A stretch of 64,000 bases of DNA from Piscinibacterium candidicorallinum (lineage in GTDB: Bacteria; Pseudomonadota; Gammaproteobacteria; Burkholderiales; Burkholderiaceae_C), in contig NZ_CP180191.1 in assembly GCF_047549485.1 (NCBI RefSeq), positions 620,001-684,000 on the forward strand. Direction: 5' to 3'. This document shows, in pieces, positions 41,678-50,616 of the stretch. Under the pieces are notes generated by a model, which was not told where the DNA came from, did no database searches, and saw only the letters and a program-made list of their open reading frames with translations. Made by a program: the position numbers and the translations under genes. Each line of letters opens with the position of its first letter. The first letter of the stretch is position 1.

Positions 41678-43174
41678 ATGCGTCCTGCCCACCTCCCGCA
41701 AGCCGCAGCCCGCCCAGCGGCACAACCTGTCCTGCTGCGCCTGGGAGCTGCAGCGGCCTTGACCCTTGCCTTGGGCGCTTGCGCCACGGTGGCGCCCACA
41801 CCGCAGGCGCCGCGGGGTATGCCCGAGCGCTGGCAGGCCCCTGTACCTGCTGCCTCAGAAATCGCTGCGGCGCATGGCGGCCGCGTCGAGGATCTGGCGC
41901 AGTGGTGGGCACAGTTCGACGATCCCGCGCTCGCGCGCCTGATCAGCGCGGCGCAGGCCAACAACGGCTCGGTGGTCCAGGCGCGTGCCCGTATCGAGCA
42001 GGCACGTGCTTCGTTGCGATCAGCCGGTGCCGCCAACGTGCCGCGGGTCGATGGCGGCGTTTCAGCCTCCCGTGCGACACAAGCCGGTGGCCCCATCACG
42101 AACTCGGCAGCCGCGTCGCTGGACACGCTCTGGGAGATCGACCTCTTCGGTGTCGGCCGCGCCAACCGCTCGGCCGCGCTGGCCCAGCTGCAGGCCAGTG
42201 AAGCCGCCTGGCATGACGCCCGCGTGAGCATCGCTGCAGAACTGGGGCAGGCGTATGTGAACTACCGCAGCTGCGAACAGCTGGTGCAGGTCCTCCAGGC
42301 CGATGCCTCCTCCCAGCGGGTGTCCGCGGACCTGACCGAGCGCAAGGTGCGCGCCGGGTTGGAGTCGCCCGCCAACGGCGCGCTGGTACAGGCCAGTGCG
42401 GCCAACTCGGCCCTGAGTCTGGTGGGTCAGCAGTCGCAGTGCGAGGTGCAGATCAAGAGCCTGGTCGCGTTGACGGCCCTGCCGGAGGCCGAGGTGCGCC
42501 AGCTGCTGGGTGCTGGCGCCGCGGTACTGCCGCAGCCGCGCGCCTTTGCGGTGGAGGTACTGCCCGCCCAGTGGCTCACGCAGCGCCCGGATCTGCGCAA
42601 TCTGGAGCGGCAGGCTGCAGCAGCGCTGCGCGATGTGGACGCCGCCCAGGCCGACCGGTGGCCGCGCCTGACCCTGTCCGGTTCCATCAGCCGTGCACGC
42701 ATCAGTGGTGTGGGCGGTGCGCCCGCCACCTCTGCAAACACGTGGTCCATCGGCCCGGCCCTGAGCCTGCCCATCTTCGATGCGGGCCGCCGCAGCGCCG
42801 CGGTGGATCAAGCCCGCGCGCGCTACGACGAGATCCGCAGCCAGTACGAGCAGCGCGCGCGTGACGCAGTGCGTGAAGTGGAAGAGGCGCTGGTCAAGCT
42901 GGATGCCGCACAGCGCCGAGAGGCCGATGCGCGTACCGCCGCCACGGGCTTTGCCGCCTTTCTCGAGGCGCAGCGCAAGCGCACCGAGGCGGGCGCGGGC
43001 AGCCTGCTCGATCTCGAAGACGCACGGCGCACAGCGTTGTCGGCCCAATCCAGCTTGATCAACATCCAGACCGAGCGCATCCAGGCGTGGATCAGCCTGT
43101 ATCGCGCGGTGGGCGGCGGCTGGTCCGGCGACGCGCCGGTGCCCACGGCCACGGCGCAAGCCTCGGGCCGTTGA
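41678..43174 (+). CDS. RND efflux outer-membrane lipoprotein (NodT/OprM type)
   Basis: A 498-aa TolC-family channel. A lipoprotein signal ends at Cys35 (LTLALGAC). The two repeated outer-membrane-factor domains are visible from WWAQFDDPALARLISAAQANN onward, with LDTLWEIDLFG typical of the NodT group. It forms the outer-membrane exit duct of the pump encoded by the next two genes. Gene order tetR-OMF-MFP-RND is compact and co-directional. Confidence 0.93.
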   Translation: MRPAHLPQAAARPAAQPVLLRLGAAAALTLALGACATVAPTPQAPRGMPERWQAPVPAASEIAAAHGGRVEDLAQWWAQFDDPALARLISAAQANNGSVVQARARIEQARASLRSAGAANVPRVDGGVSASRATQAGGPITNSAAASLDTLWEIDLFGVGRANRSAALAQLQASEAAWHDARVSIAAELGQAYVNYRSCEQLVQVLQADASSQRVSADLTERKVRAGLESPANGALVQASAANSALSLVGQQSQCEVQIKSLVALTALPEAEVRQLLGAGAAVLPQPRAFAVEVLPAQWLTQRPDLRNLERQAAAALRDVDAAQADRWPRLTLSGSISRARISGVGGAPATSANTWSIGPALSLPIFDAGRRSAAVDQARARYDEIRSQYEQRARDAVREVEEALVKLDAAQRREADARTAATGFAAFLEAQRKRTEAGAGSLLDLEDARRTALSAQSSLINIQTERIQAWISLYRAVGGGWSGDAPVPTATAQASGR

Positions 43175-43249
43175 TCAAGCCCCGATGCTGCGTGCCATGC
43201 ACGATCTCCCTTCAAACAACACGCTGTCCTCTCCTCCAAGAAGATCACC

Positions 43250-44476
43250 ATGAACGAACACGCTACCTCCCGCACACCCGCCAAAGCCTGGGTTCGCGTC
43301 GCAACTCAACCCCGGGTGCTCCTCGCAGGTGCTGCGCTGAGCGGTGCCCTGGCCATTGCACTCGGGCTGGCCTTGAGCACCGGCGCGCCCTCGGCCACCG
43401 CGCAGACGGACACCAAGACGTCCGAAGCCAAAGCAGCGCCTGTCCAGGCTGCACCCGGCCGGCCGACGCTCACCGTGACCGTGGCCCAACCGCAGCGCGC
43501 CGACTGGCAGCAGACGCTTGCTGCCAACGGCAGTGTGGCCGCCTGGCAGGAAGCCATCATCGGGCCGGAGGTCAGCGGCTACCGCTTGGTGGAGGTGAGC
43601 GCCAGCGTGGGTGATCGCGTGCGCAAGGGCCAACTGCTGGCCCGCATGAACAGCGACACGATTGCCGCGGAGCTGGCGCAATCACGCGCCAGTGCCGCCG
43701 AGGCGCAGGCACAGTTGGAGGAGGCCCGCAACAACGCCCAGCGCGCGCGCGGTCTGGCCGAAAGCGGCGCACTGTCATCCCAACAAGTGCTGCAGTACGT
43801 CACTGCAGAGGCCACAGCCAAGGCGCGGCTGGATTCTGCCCGCGCCCGTGTGCAGGCCGATGAGCTGCGCCTGTCGCACACCCGCATCGTCGCGCCGGAC
43901 GACGGCGTGATCAGCGCACGCACGGCCACGGTGGGGTCACTGGCCCAGCCCGGGCAGGAGCTGTTCCGTTTGATCCGCGACAGCCGGCTTGAATGGCGCG
44001 CTGAAGTGACGGCCGCAGAGCTGGCGCGTATCAAGCCGGGCATGACCGCCACGCTGGCCGCGCCCGGTGCGGAAGCGCAGCCCATCACGGGCAAGGTGCG
44101 CATCGTCGCGCCCACCGTGGATCCACAGACCCGCAACGCGCTGGTCTACGTGGACCTGCCCGCGGGCAGCCCGGCGCGGGCCGGCATGTTTGCGCGTGGC
44201 GAGTTCCAGTTGGGTGCGCAGGCCGCACTGACCCTACCGCAGTCTGCTGTGCTGCTGCGCGACGGCTTTGCCTACGTGTTTGCGGTGGGTCCTGATGGTC
44301 GGGTGGCCCAGACCAAGGTCACGACGGGGCGGCGCAGCGGCGAGCGCATGGAAATCACCGGCGGCCTGAAGCCGGAGACCCGCGTCGTGGCCTCAAGCGT
44401 GGCCTTCCTGGCCGATGGTGATCTGGTGCGCGTGGTAGATGCGCCTGCGCCGGCCAAGCAGGCTTCGGCTCGCTGA
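43250..44476 (+). CDS. RND efflux periplasmic adaptor (membrane-fusion protein)
   Basis: A 408-aa adaptor with an N-terminal membrane anchor or signal (about 22-45) and a short Ala/Thr-rich linker. The lipoyl half-motif is GPEVSGYRLVEVSASVGDRVRKGQLLARM. An alpha-hairpin (about 130-190) precedes the second lipoyl half (RIVAPDDGVISAR) and beta-barrel domains. It bridges the inner-membrane RND transporter and the OMF. It lies 75 bases after the OMF gene and 22 before the transporter gene. Confidence 0.93.
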   Translation: MNEHATSRTPAKAWVRVATQPRVLLAGAALSGALAIALGLALSTGAPSATAQTDTKTSEAKAAPVQAAPGRPTLTVTVAQPQRADWQQTLAANGSVAAWQEAIIGPEVSGYRLVEVSASVGDRVRKGQLLARMNSDTIAAELAQSRASAAEAQAQLEEARNNAQRARGLAESGALSSQQVLQYVTAEATAKARLDSARARVQADELRLSHTRIVAPDDGVISARTATVGSLAQPGQELFRLIRDSRLEWRAEVTAAELARIKPGMTATLAAPGAEAQPITGKVRIVAPTVDPQTRNALVYVDLPAGSPARAGMFARGEFQLGAQAALTLPQSAVLLRDGFAYVFAVGPDGRVAQTKVTTGRRSGERMEITGGLKPETRVVASSVAFLADGDLVRVVDAPAPAKQASAR

Positions 44477-44498
44477 ATCGACACGAGAGACTCCCATC

Positions 44499-47400
44499 AT
44501 GGCCATCAACGTCTCCTCCTGGTCGATCAAGAACCCCATCCCTGGGGTGATGCTCTTCATCATGCTCACGCTGGCAGGGCTCATGTCCTTCCACGCCATG
44601 AAGATCCAGAGCTTCCCGGACATCGAGCTGCCCACCATCACGGTCAGCGCCTCGCTGCCCGGCGCGGCGCCCCCGCAGCTGGAAACCGAAGTCGCGCGAA
44701 AGATCGAGAACTCGATTGCCACTTTACAGGGCCTGAAGAATCAGTACGCCACCATCCAGGACGGCGTGGTCACCATCACGGCCGAATTCCGTCTGGAAAA
44801 GCCCATCCAGGAAGCCCTGGATGACGTCCGCAACGCCGTGGCCCAGATCCGCAGCGATCTGCCCGCCGATCTGCGCGACCCCGTGGTCAGCAAGTTGTCG
44901 CTGTCTGGTTCGCCCATCCTGGTCTTTACCGTCGCCTCGAATCGCATGGACGAGGAGGCCCTGTCCTGGTTTGTGGACAACACTGTGACGCGTCAACTGC
45001 TGACCGTGCCTGGCGTGGGCGCCGTGGCGCGAGTGGGTGGTGTGACGCGCCAGGTGCAAGTCGAGCTCGACCCAGCCAAGCTGCTGGCGCTCGGCGCAAC
45101 TGCAGCCGACGTCTCGCGCCAGCTGCGCAGCATCCAGCAGGAGGCTTCCGGTGGCCGCACGGACGTGGGCGGCGCCGAACAGTCTGTGCGCACGCTGGCC
45201 ACCGTGCAGTCGGCCGACGAACTGGCGCGCATGGAGATCTCGCTGTCTGACGGGCGCAAGGTGCGCCTGGACCAGATTGCAACAGTCAAGGACACCGTGG
45301 CCGAGCGCCGTTCCACCGCACTGCTCAACGGCGAGCCGGTGGTCGGCTTCGAGATCACACGCAGCAAGGGCGCCAGCGAGATCGAAGTGGCCGAGGGCGT
45401 GAACGCCGCGCTCGACAAGCTCAAGGCCCAGCACGCGGATCTGAAGATCACCGAGGCCTTCAACTTCGTCACGCCCGTTGCGGAAAGCTATCGCGGCTCC
45501 ATGTGGCTGCTGTATGAGGGCGCCATTCTGGCCGTGCTGGTCGTGTGGCTCTTTCTGCGTGACTGGCGCGCCACCTTCATTGCGGCCACGGCCTTGCCGC
45601 TGTCGGTGATTCCCGCCTTCATCGGCATGCACTACCTGGGCTTCACGCTGAACACGGTGACGCTGCTGGCCATGTCGCTGGTGGTCGGCATCCTGGTGGA
45701 CGACGCGATCGTCGAGATCGAGAACATCATCCGCCACCTGCGCATGGGCAAAACGCCGTATCAGGCGGCGATGGAAGCGGCCGACGAGATCGGCCTGGCC
45801 GTGATTGCAACGACCTTCACGCTCGTGGCTGTGTTTCTCCCCACCGCCTTCATGGGTGGCATTCCGGGCAAGTTCTTCGTGCAGTTCGGCTGGACAGCGG
45901 CGCTGGCTGTGCTCGCCTCGCTGGTCGTGGCCCGTGTGCTGACGCCCATGATGGCCGCCTACATGCTCAAGCCCTGGGTGGCGAAGCAGGCTGCAGCTGG
46001 AGAAGCGGCGGCAGTCGGCGCGCACGACCCGCATGCGGAGCCAGACGGTCGTGTGATGAACGCCTACATGGGCTGGGTCGCCTGGTGCTTGCGCAATCGG
46101 CTGCTGACCATGGTGGCTTCGCTCGTGCTGTTTGCCGGTGGCATCGTGGTGGCCGGGCTGCTGCCCACGGGCTTCATTCCCCCCGATGACACAGGCCAGA
46201 CGCAGGTAAAGATCGAACTGCCGCCGGGCAGCCGCTTTGACGAAACCCTGGCCGCGGCTGAAGCCGCCCGGGCGATTGTGGCCAAGCACCCCGAGGTGCG
46301 CTCGGTGTACACCGCAGTCGGCGGCGGCGCAGCCGGCTCCGACCCCTTTGCCGGTGGCGCCGGCGTGGCGGAGGCACGCAAGGCCACGCTCACCATCCGC
46401 ACCAGCCACCGCAAGGAGCGCTCGATCAGCCTTCAGGAGATCGACACCCAACTACGCGAACAACTGGGCGCAGTACCTGGCGTGCGCGTGCAGGTCGGGC
46501 TGGCTGGCGCGGGCGGCAGCCTGCTGCAGCTCGCCCTGTCCGGCGACGACCCGCAGGCCCTGCTGGCGGCATCACGCGAACTGGAGCGCGAGCTGCGCAC
46601 CATTCCCAACCTGGGCAACATCACGAGCACCGCGGCGCTGATCCGCCCCGAGCTGGTCGTGCGCCCGGACTTCGCCCGCGCCGCCGACCTGGGCGTGACC
46701 TCGGCCGCGATTGCCGACACGCTGCGCATCGCCACGGCGGGTGACTTCGACCAGAGCCTCGCCAAGCTCAACCTGAGCCAGCGCCAGGTGCCGATCGTCG
46801 TCAAGCTGCCGGCTGACGCTCGGGCCGATCTGGGCCTGATCGAGCGCCTGATGGTGCCCGGCGCGCGCGGCCCCGTGATGCTCGGCAACGTGGCCACCGT
46901 CAGCATCGACAGCGGCCCTGCGCAGATCGACCGCTTCAACCGCCTGCGCAACGTCAACTTCACCATCGAGCTGAACAACCAGCCTTTGGGCGACGTGCAG
47001 GCCAAGGTGGACCAGCTGCCCACCCTGAAGAACCTGCCACCGGGCGTGACGCGCACCAACATCGGCGACGCCGAAGTGATGGCTGAGCTGTTCACGAGCT
47101 TCGGTCTCGCCATGCTGACGGGCGTGCTCTGCATCTACGTGGTGCTGGTGCTGCTGTTCAAGGACTTCCTGCAGCCGGGCACGATTCTCGTGGCGCTGTT
47201 CCTGTCCATCCCCGGTGCGTTTGTGGCTCTGCTGGTGACGGGCAAGGCCCTGTCGATGCCGGCCATGATCGGGCTGATCATGCTGATTGGTATTGCCACC
47301 AAGAACTCGATCCTGTTGGTGGACTACGTGATCCTCGCACGGCGTGAGGGCATGAGCCGCTGGGACGCACTGCTGGATGCCTGTCACAAGCGCGCGCGGC

Positions 47401-47663
47401 CCATCATCATGACCAGCCTGGCCATGGGCGCCGGCATGCTGCCGATTGCCCTGGGTATCGGCGCCGACCCGAGCTTCCGCGCTCCCATGGCGATTGCCGT
47501 CATCGGCGGGCTGATCACCAGCACCTTCCTGTCGCTTCTTGTGGTGCCCGTGGCCTACGCGCTGGTGGATGACCTGGAGGTCTGGCTGCACAAGGTCAGC
47601 CCATGGCACCGCAAGCGCATGGCCGCTGGCGCACAGACGGAGACTGCGCCTGCCGCGGAGTAG
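44499..47663 (+). CDS. RND multidrug efflux transporter (HAE1 family, AcrB/MdtB-like)
   Basis: A 1054-aa inner-membrane proton-driven pump with 12 membrane segments and two large periplasmic loops. Helix 4 carries the DD pair for proton relay in GILVDDAIVEIENI. The N-terminus (SWSIKNPIPGVMLFIMLTLAG) and GIATKNSILLVDY in the second half are family hallmarks. The length is normal. I chose the ATG at 44499. The operon ends at a strong terminator 120 bases downstream. Substrates cannot be predicted. Confidence 0.95.
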   Translation: MAINVSSWSIKNPIPGVMLFIMLTLAGLMSFHAMKIQSFPDIELPTITVSASLPGAAPPQLETEVARKIENSIATLQGLKNQYATIQDGVVTITAEFRLEKPIQEALDDVRNAVAQIRSDLPADLRDPVVSKLSLSGSPILVFTVASNRMDEEALSWFVDNTVTRQLLTVPGVGAVARVGGVTRQVQVELDPAKLLALGATAADVSRQLRSIQQEASGGRTDVGGAEQSVRTLATVQSADELARMEISLSDGRKVRLDQIATVKDTVAERRSTALLNGEPVVGFEITRSKGASEIEVAEGVNAALDKLKAQHADLKITEAFNFVTPVAESYRGSMWLLYEGAILAVLVVWLFLRDWRATFIAATALPLSVIPAFIGMHYLGFTLNTVTLLAMSLVVGILVDDAIVEIENIIRHLRMGKTPYQAAMEAADEIGLAVIATTFTLVAVFLPTAFMGGIPGKFFVQFGWTAALAVLASLVVARVLTPMMAAYMLKPWVAKQAAAGEAAAVGAHDPHAEPDGRVMNAYMGWVAWCLRNRLLTMVASLVLFAGGIVVAGLLPTGFIPPDDTGQTQVKIELPPGSRFDETLAAAEAARAIVAKHPEVRSVYTAVGGGAAGSDPFAGGAGVAEARKATLTIRTSHRKERSISLQEIDTQLREQLGAVPGVRVQVGLAGAGGSLLQLALSGDDPQALLAASRELERELRTIPNLGNITSTAALIRPELVVRPDFARAADLGVTSAAIADTLRIATAGDFDQSLAKLNLSQRQVPIVVKLPADARADLGLIERLMVPGARGPVMLGNVATVSIDSGPAQIDRFNRLRNVNFTIELNNQPLGDVQAKVDQLPTLKNLPPGVTRTNIGDAEVMAELFTSFGLAMLTGVLCIYVVLVLLFKDFLQPGTILVALFLSIPGAFVALLVTGKALSMPAMIGLIMLIGIATKNSILLVDYVILARREGMSRWDALLDACHKRARPIIMTSLAMGAGMLPIALGIGADPSFRAPMAIAVIGGLITSTFLSLLVVPVAYALVDDLEVWLHKVSPWHRKRMAAGAQTETAPAAE

Positions 47664-47783
47664 CGCCATCGCCGCAAAGCACTGAAGCGCCGCTGCAGCG
47701 GCGCGTCTGCCACGCGTGCCGAGGTGCTCGGCGCGTGAAGATCTCGGCACGAGATGCACGGCAAAAATCAGACTCTGAAAATC

Positions 47784-47822
47784 GGCCACTTTCCGCATGC
47801 TCCAAGCGGAACGTGGCCTTTT
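47784..47822 (+). terminator. Rho-independent terminator of the efflux operon
   Basis: GGCCAC-T-TTCCGC and GCGGAA-C-GTGGCC pair into a 12-bp stem with one internal mismatch around a nine-base loop, followed directly by TTTTCTC. A second small stem, TGATC-GAAA-GATCA then TTTTT, lies at 47842-47861 and may act as backup. Confidence 0.85.
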
Positions 47823-47982
47823 CTCATTTTCAATCAAACGTTGATCGAAAGATCAGTTTTTGAGCTTTTTTCAGCATTCAATTGAAAATTGAAGATTGTG
47901 GCTTGCCCGATGTCGTGTGCACGTTCGGTCCGGCGCGCACGCCGTCCAGCCCCGAGCCGTGCCAAGCGACAATGGCAGCCTC

Positions 47983-49074
47983 ATGTCTGAATCGGCCCCC
48001 CACACACCGGTCGCACCGCCCGCCAGCTTCGAGCAGCTCGGCATTCAGCCGCCTGCCCGCTATGCGCTGGTGATCGACGCGCGTTCGCCGCGCGAGTTTG
48101 CGGAGGAACACATCCCCGGTGCGGTGAACCTGCCGGTGGTGAATGACGCCGAGTACGCCGAGGTTGGCACCCTGCACCGGCAGGATCCGCACGCAGCCTA
48201 CCTGCTGGGCGTGCGGTATTCACTGAACAACATTGCCCGCCAGCTGCCGCCGATCATCGAGCCGCTGCCGCGTTTTGCGCCGATCCTCGTGTACTGCTTC
48301 CGAGGCGGCAAGCGCAGCAAGCTCTGGGCGGACAACCTGCGCACCATCGGCTTTCGGGTCGACGTCTTGCAAGGTGGCTGGAAGCGCTATCGCGAGTGGG
48401 TGCGCAACACCCTGACCACGCTGCCGCAGCAGTTTCGCTTCCGCGTGCTGGTCGGCCCCACGGGTTGCGGCAAGACGCGCGTGCTGCAGGCGCTGGCCGC
48501 CGCTGGTGAGCAGGTGCTCGATCTGGAGAACATCGCCAACCACCGCGGTTCACTGATCGGGGGCATTCCTGGCCTGCCGCAGCCCAGCCAGAAGAGTTTC
48601 GACAGCCAGCTGCTGCACGCCCTGCGCGCACTGGACCCGAACTGCATCGTCTGGCTAGAAGGCGAGAGCAAGCGCATCGGCAATGTGCAGCTGCCGACGG
48701 CGCTGTATGAAGCCCTGCTCGCTGCACCCACCGTCAGCGTGGACGCGCCCATGGCCGCGCGCGTACAGATGTGGAAGGAAGACTTCCCGCACTTTGTGAG
48801 CGACCCGTTGGGCATGGTTCAACAGCTCGAGCCCATCCGATCACTTGTGGGTGGCGAGATCTACGAGCAGTGGCTGGCACTGGCTCGAAGTGGCCGCGTG
48901 GACGAGCTCTTCGAGCGCGTGATGCGCGAGCACTACGACCCTTGCTATGCGCGCTCACTGAGGAAGCATGTGCAGCACGGCGGGGCTTCTAGTGCTTCAG
49001 ACACGTTGGTGCTGCACCACCTGAGCCGTGAGGAACTGCGTCAATGCGTCCTGTCGTGGCTTCGTTCACTCTGA
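47983..49074 (+). CDS. selU: tRNA 2-selenouridine/geranyl-2-thiouridine synthase
   Basis: A 363-aa SelU/MnmH (YbbB) protein. The N-terminal rhodanese domain has the active Cys in ILVYCFRGGKRS. The C-terminal P-loop domain has GPTGCGKTR and LEGESKRIG. It replaces sulfur by selenium at the wobble 2-thiouridine of some tRNAs, through a geranylated intermediate. I chose the ATG at 47983; an upstream extension has no family match. It stands alone, between the efflux terminator and a pseudogene region. Confidence 0.94.
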   Translation: MSESAPHTPVAPPASFEQLGIQPPARYALVIDARSPREFAEEHIPGAVNLPVVNDAEYAEVGTLHRQDPHAAYLLGVRYSLNNIARQLPPIIEPLPRFAPILVYCFRGGKRSKLWADNLRTIGFRVDVLQGGWKRYREWVRNTLTTLPQQFRFRVLVGPTGCGKTRVLQALAAAGEQVLDLENIANHRGSLIGGIPGLPQPSQKSFDSQLLHALRALDPNCIVWLEGESKRIGNVQLPTALYEALLAAPTVSVDAPMAARVQMWKEDFPHFVSDPLGMVQQLEPIRSLVGGEIYEQWLALARSGRVDELFERVMREHYDPCYARSLRKHVQHGGASSASDTLVLHHLSREELRQCVLSWLRSL

Positions 49075-49640
49075 CGTGGACGCGACGCGACGCGCCGACC
49101 GGGCGTTCCGGCCGGGCATTCACTCTGATCTCCGCCCCGGTCGACGCCGAGCGGGCATTCGTGCGTGGGATCCGTGGCTGCGTGGCTCGCCAAGCCGAAC
49201 GTCTGACGCAACTCGCTGGTGACGCTGGCGGCTGGAAGGACGAAGACCTTTGAGCAAGTACGCGGAGCGAGGCCGAAGCGGTGGCTCCAACAAGCGCTGC
49301 TGAATAGCGCTTGACGCAGTGCCCAACTTCGGAGGGTCATGTTCTTGGTGACTGGGCTGAACTTGGAACGCTGCACGCCAAGCACTTTGAAGCCGATTCC
49401 CGCCGATGGATCTTGGCAACCCTAACGCGCGGGTGGAACGATGTGTCCGCTCTGTCATGAATGACGAACGACGCGTTTCCCGCTCGTTGAAGGCCTTCGG
49501 GGGCTCGGTAAGCCCAGTGGTGCTTCTCGCAGACGCCACTGACGAGTGGGTTGGACACGTCTAGTCTGGAACCTTGGACGCTTTGGGGCTGCAGCCAAAA
49601 GCCAGAGCGATCCCTGTGACCAACCGCTTCCAGCAAGCCG
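49075..49640. other. Non-coding stretch upstream of a decayed gene
   Basis: About 565 bases with only short open frames interrupted by stops in all plus-strand frames. I recognised no family, repeat or RNA. It may be the eroded 5' part of the hydrolase pseudogene or another lost gene. Confidence 0.4.
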
Positions 49641-50389
49641 CAGCGACCCCTTGAATCCGCTCATCTTTGTCCATGACTCGGACCCCGAGCCTTATGTGGT
49701 GCGCGACTGGCCGCCGCATCTCCTCGCAGCGCGTGGGGGCGACTCTCGTGTTCGGCAAGCACGGCACTGGCCGCGCTACCGGGTGCTACCCGCAGCACTT
49801 TTGCGTGCTGTCCGACGATGTTGTGTCGGCTGTTCGTTGGGTGCGCACCCAACCCTAAGTACGCACCGACGCAAGCGGGCTGGAAGGCTCAGCTAGTAGG
49901 CTGTGTGGCCTCTCTCGCTGCGATCAAGGAGCAAGCCATCCGCAGCGTAGCTGTGACTTATGGCTCAACCATGTCGCTCGCCGACGAAGACCGCCTTCAC
50001 TGACTGCAGTTGCCTCTCAGTCGCGGCGCAAGCGCACAGCTGGGTTGGCGTGCTACTGCTGATGGGATTACCGCAGGCCAAGGTCGCCGCACCGGGCATG
50101 TTCAAGGACTTCTTCCAACCTTTCTACAAACGTGCGCCGACGCTGGATTCTCGCAACAGCCCCATGCTGCGGTTGACCACCGGGCAAGGACATCGATGCG
50201 CCGCCCCAACTGACTCTGGTAGTGCTTGATCACCTGCAGTGTCAGGGCAAGCCGTTGAAGGTCCGCGTGTTTCCCGACGCTGACCAAGGCATGCAGGACT
50301 TCATCGCCGTCGATGGCTGGCGGGTGACCATTCGCTACGCCGAGGGCTACTTCGCAAGTCTTGCCGAATGGATCAACGCGCAGCGATGA
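49641..50389 (+). pseudogene. Alpha/beta-hydrolase (dienelactone-hydrolase-like) pseudogene
   Basis: Pieces of one alpha/beta-hydrolase can be read across shifting plus-strand frames. They run, in order: LIFVHDSDPEPYVVRDWP, then GATLVFGKHGTGRATG, then DDVVSAVRWVRTQP (the oxyanion and helix region), then VASLAAIKEQ and VTYGSTMSLADEDRL. Finally GKPLKVRVFPDADQGMQDF and YFASLAEWINAQR end with a stop at 50389. The nucleophile elbow (G.S.GG) is not recoverable. At least three frameshifts or stops are needed, so the gene is dead. Confidence 0.7.
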
Positions 50390-50616
50390 GTTGCGTGTCA
50401 AGTCCTGTCTGTTGGGGGGGTGAAACTCCTTTGCGCTATCGCCCGATCGGTTCGCGGGCCTTCCCGCATCCGGAGGCTGGTCGGTAGGGGGCGACCGCGG
50501 CGAGTAGAACTTAAGCGCGAATTGCGGCGCTGGCGCGCCAGTAATTGCGGCATTGCGGTGCAACGCGGGTGCCAACAATGGACCCAGTCTTCGCACTGCC
50601 CGTCGTCGCCCGCTAC

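Noticed and set aside
44724..47837. Long minus-strand frames (575 and 421 codons) opposite the RND transporter gene
   Set aside because: The plus strand encodes a complete, well-conserved RND protein. The antisense products are Gln/His/Arg-rich without motifs.
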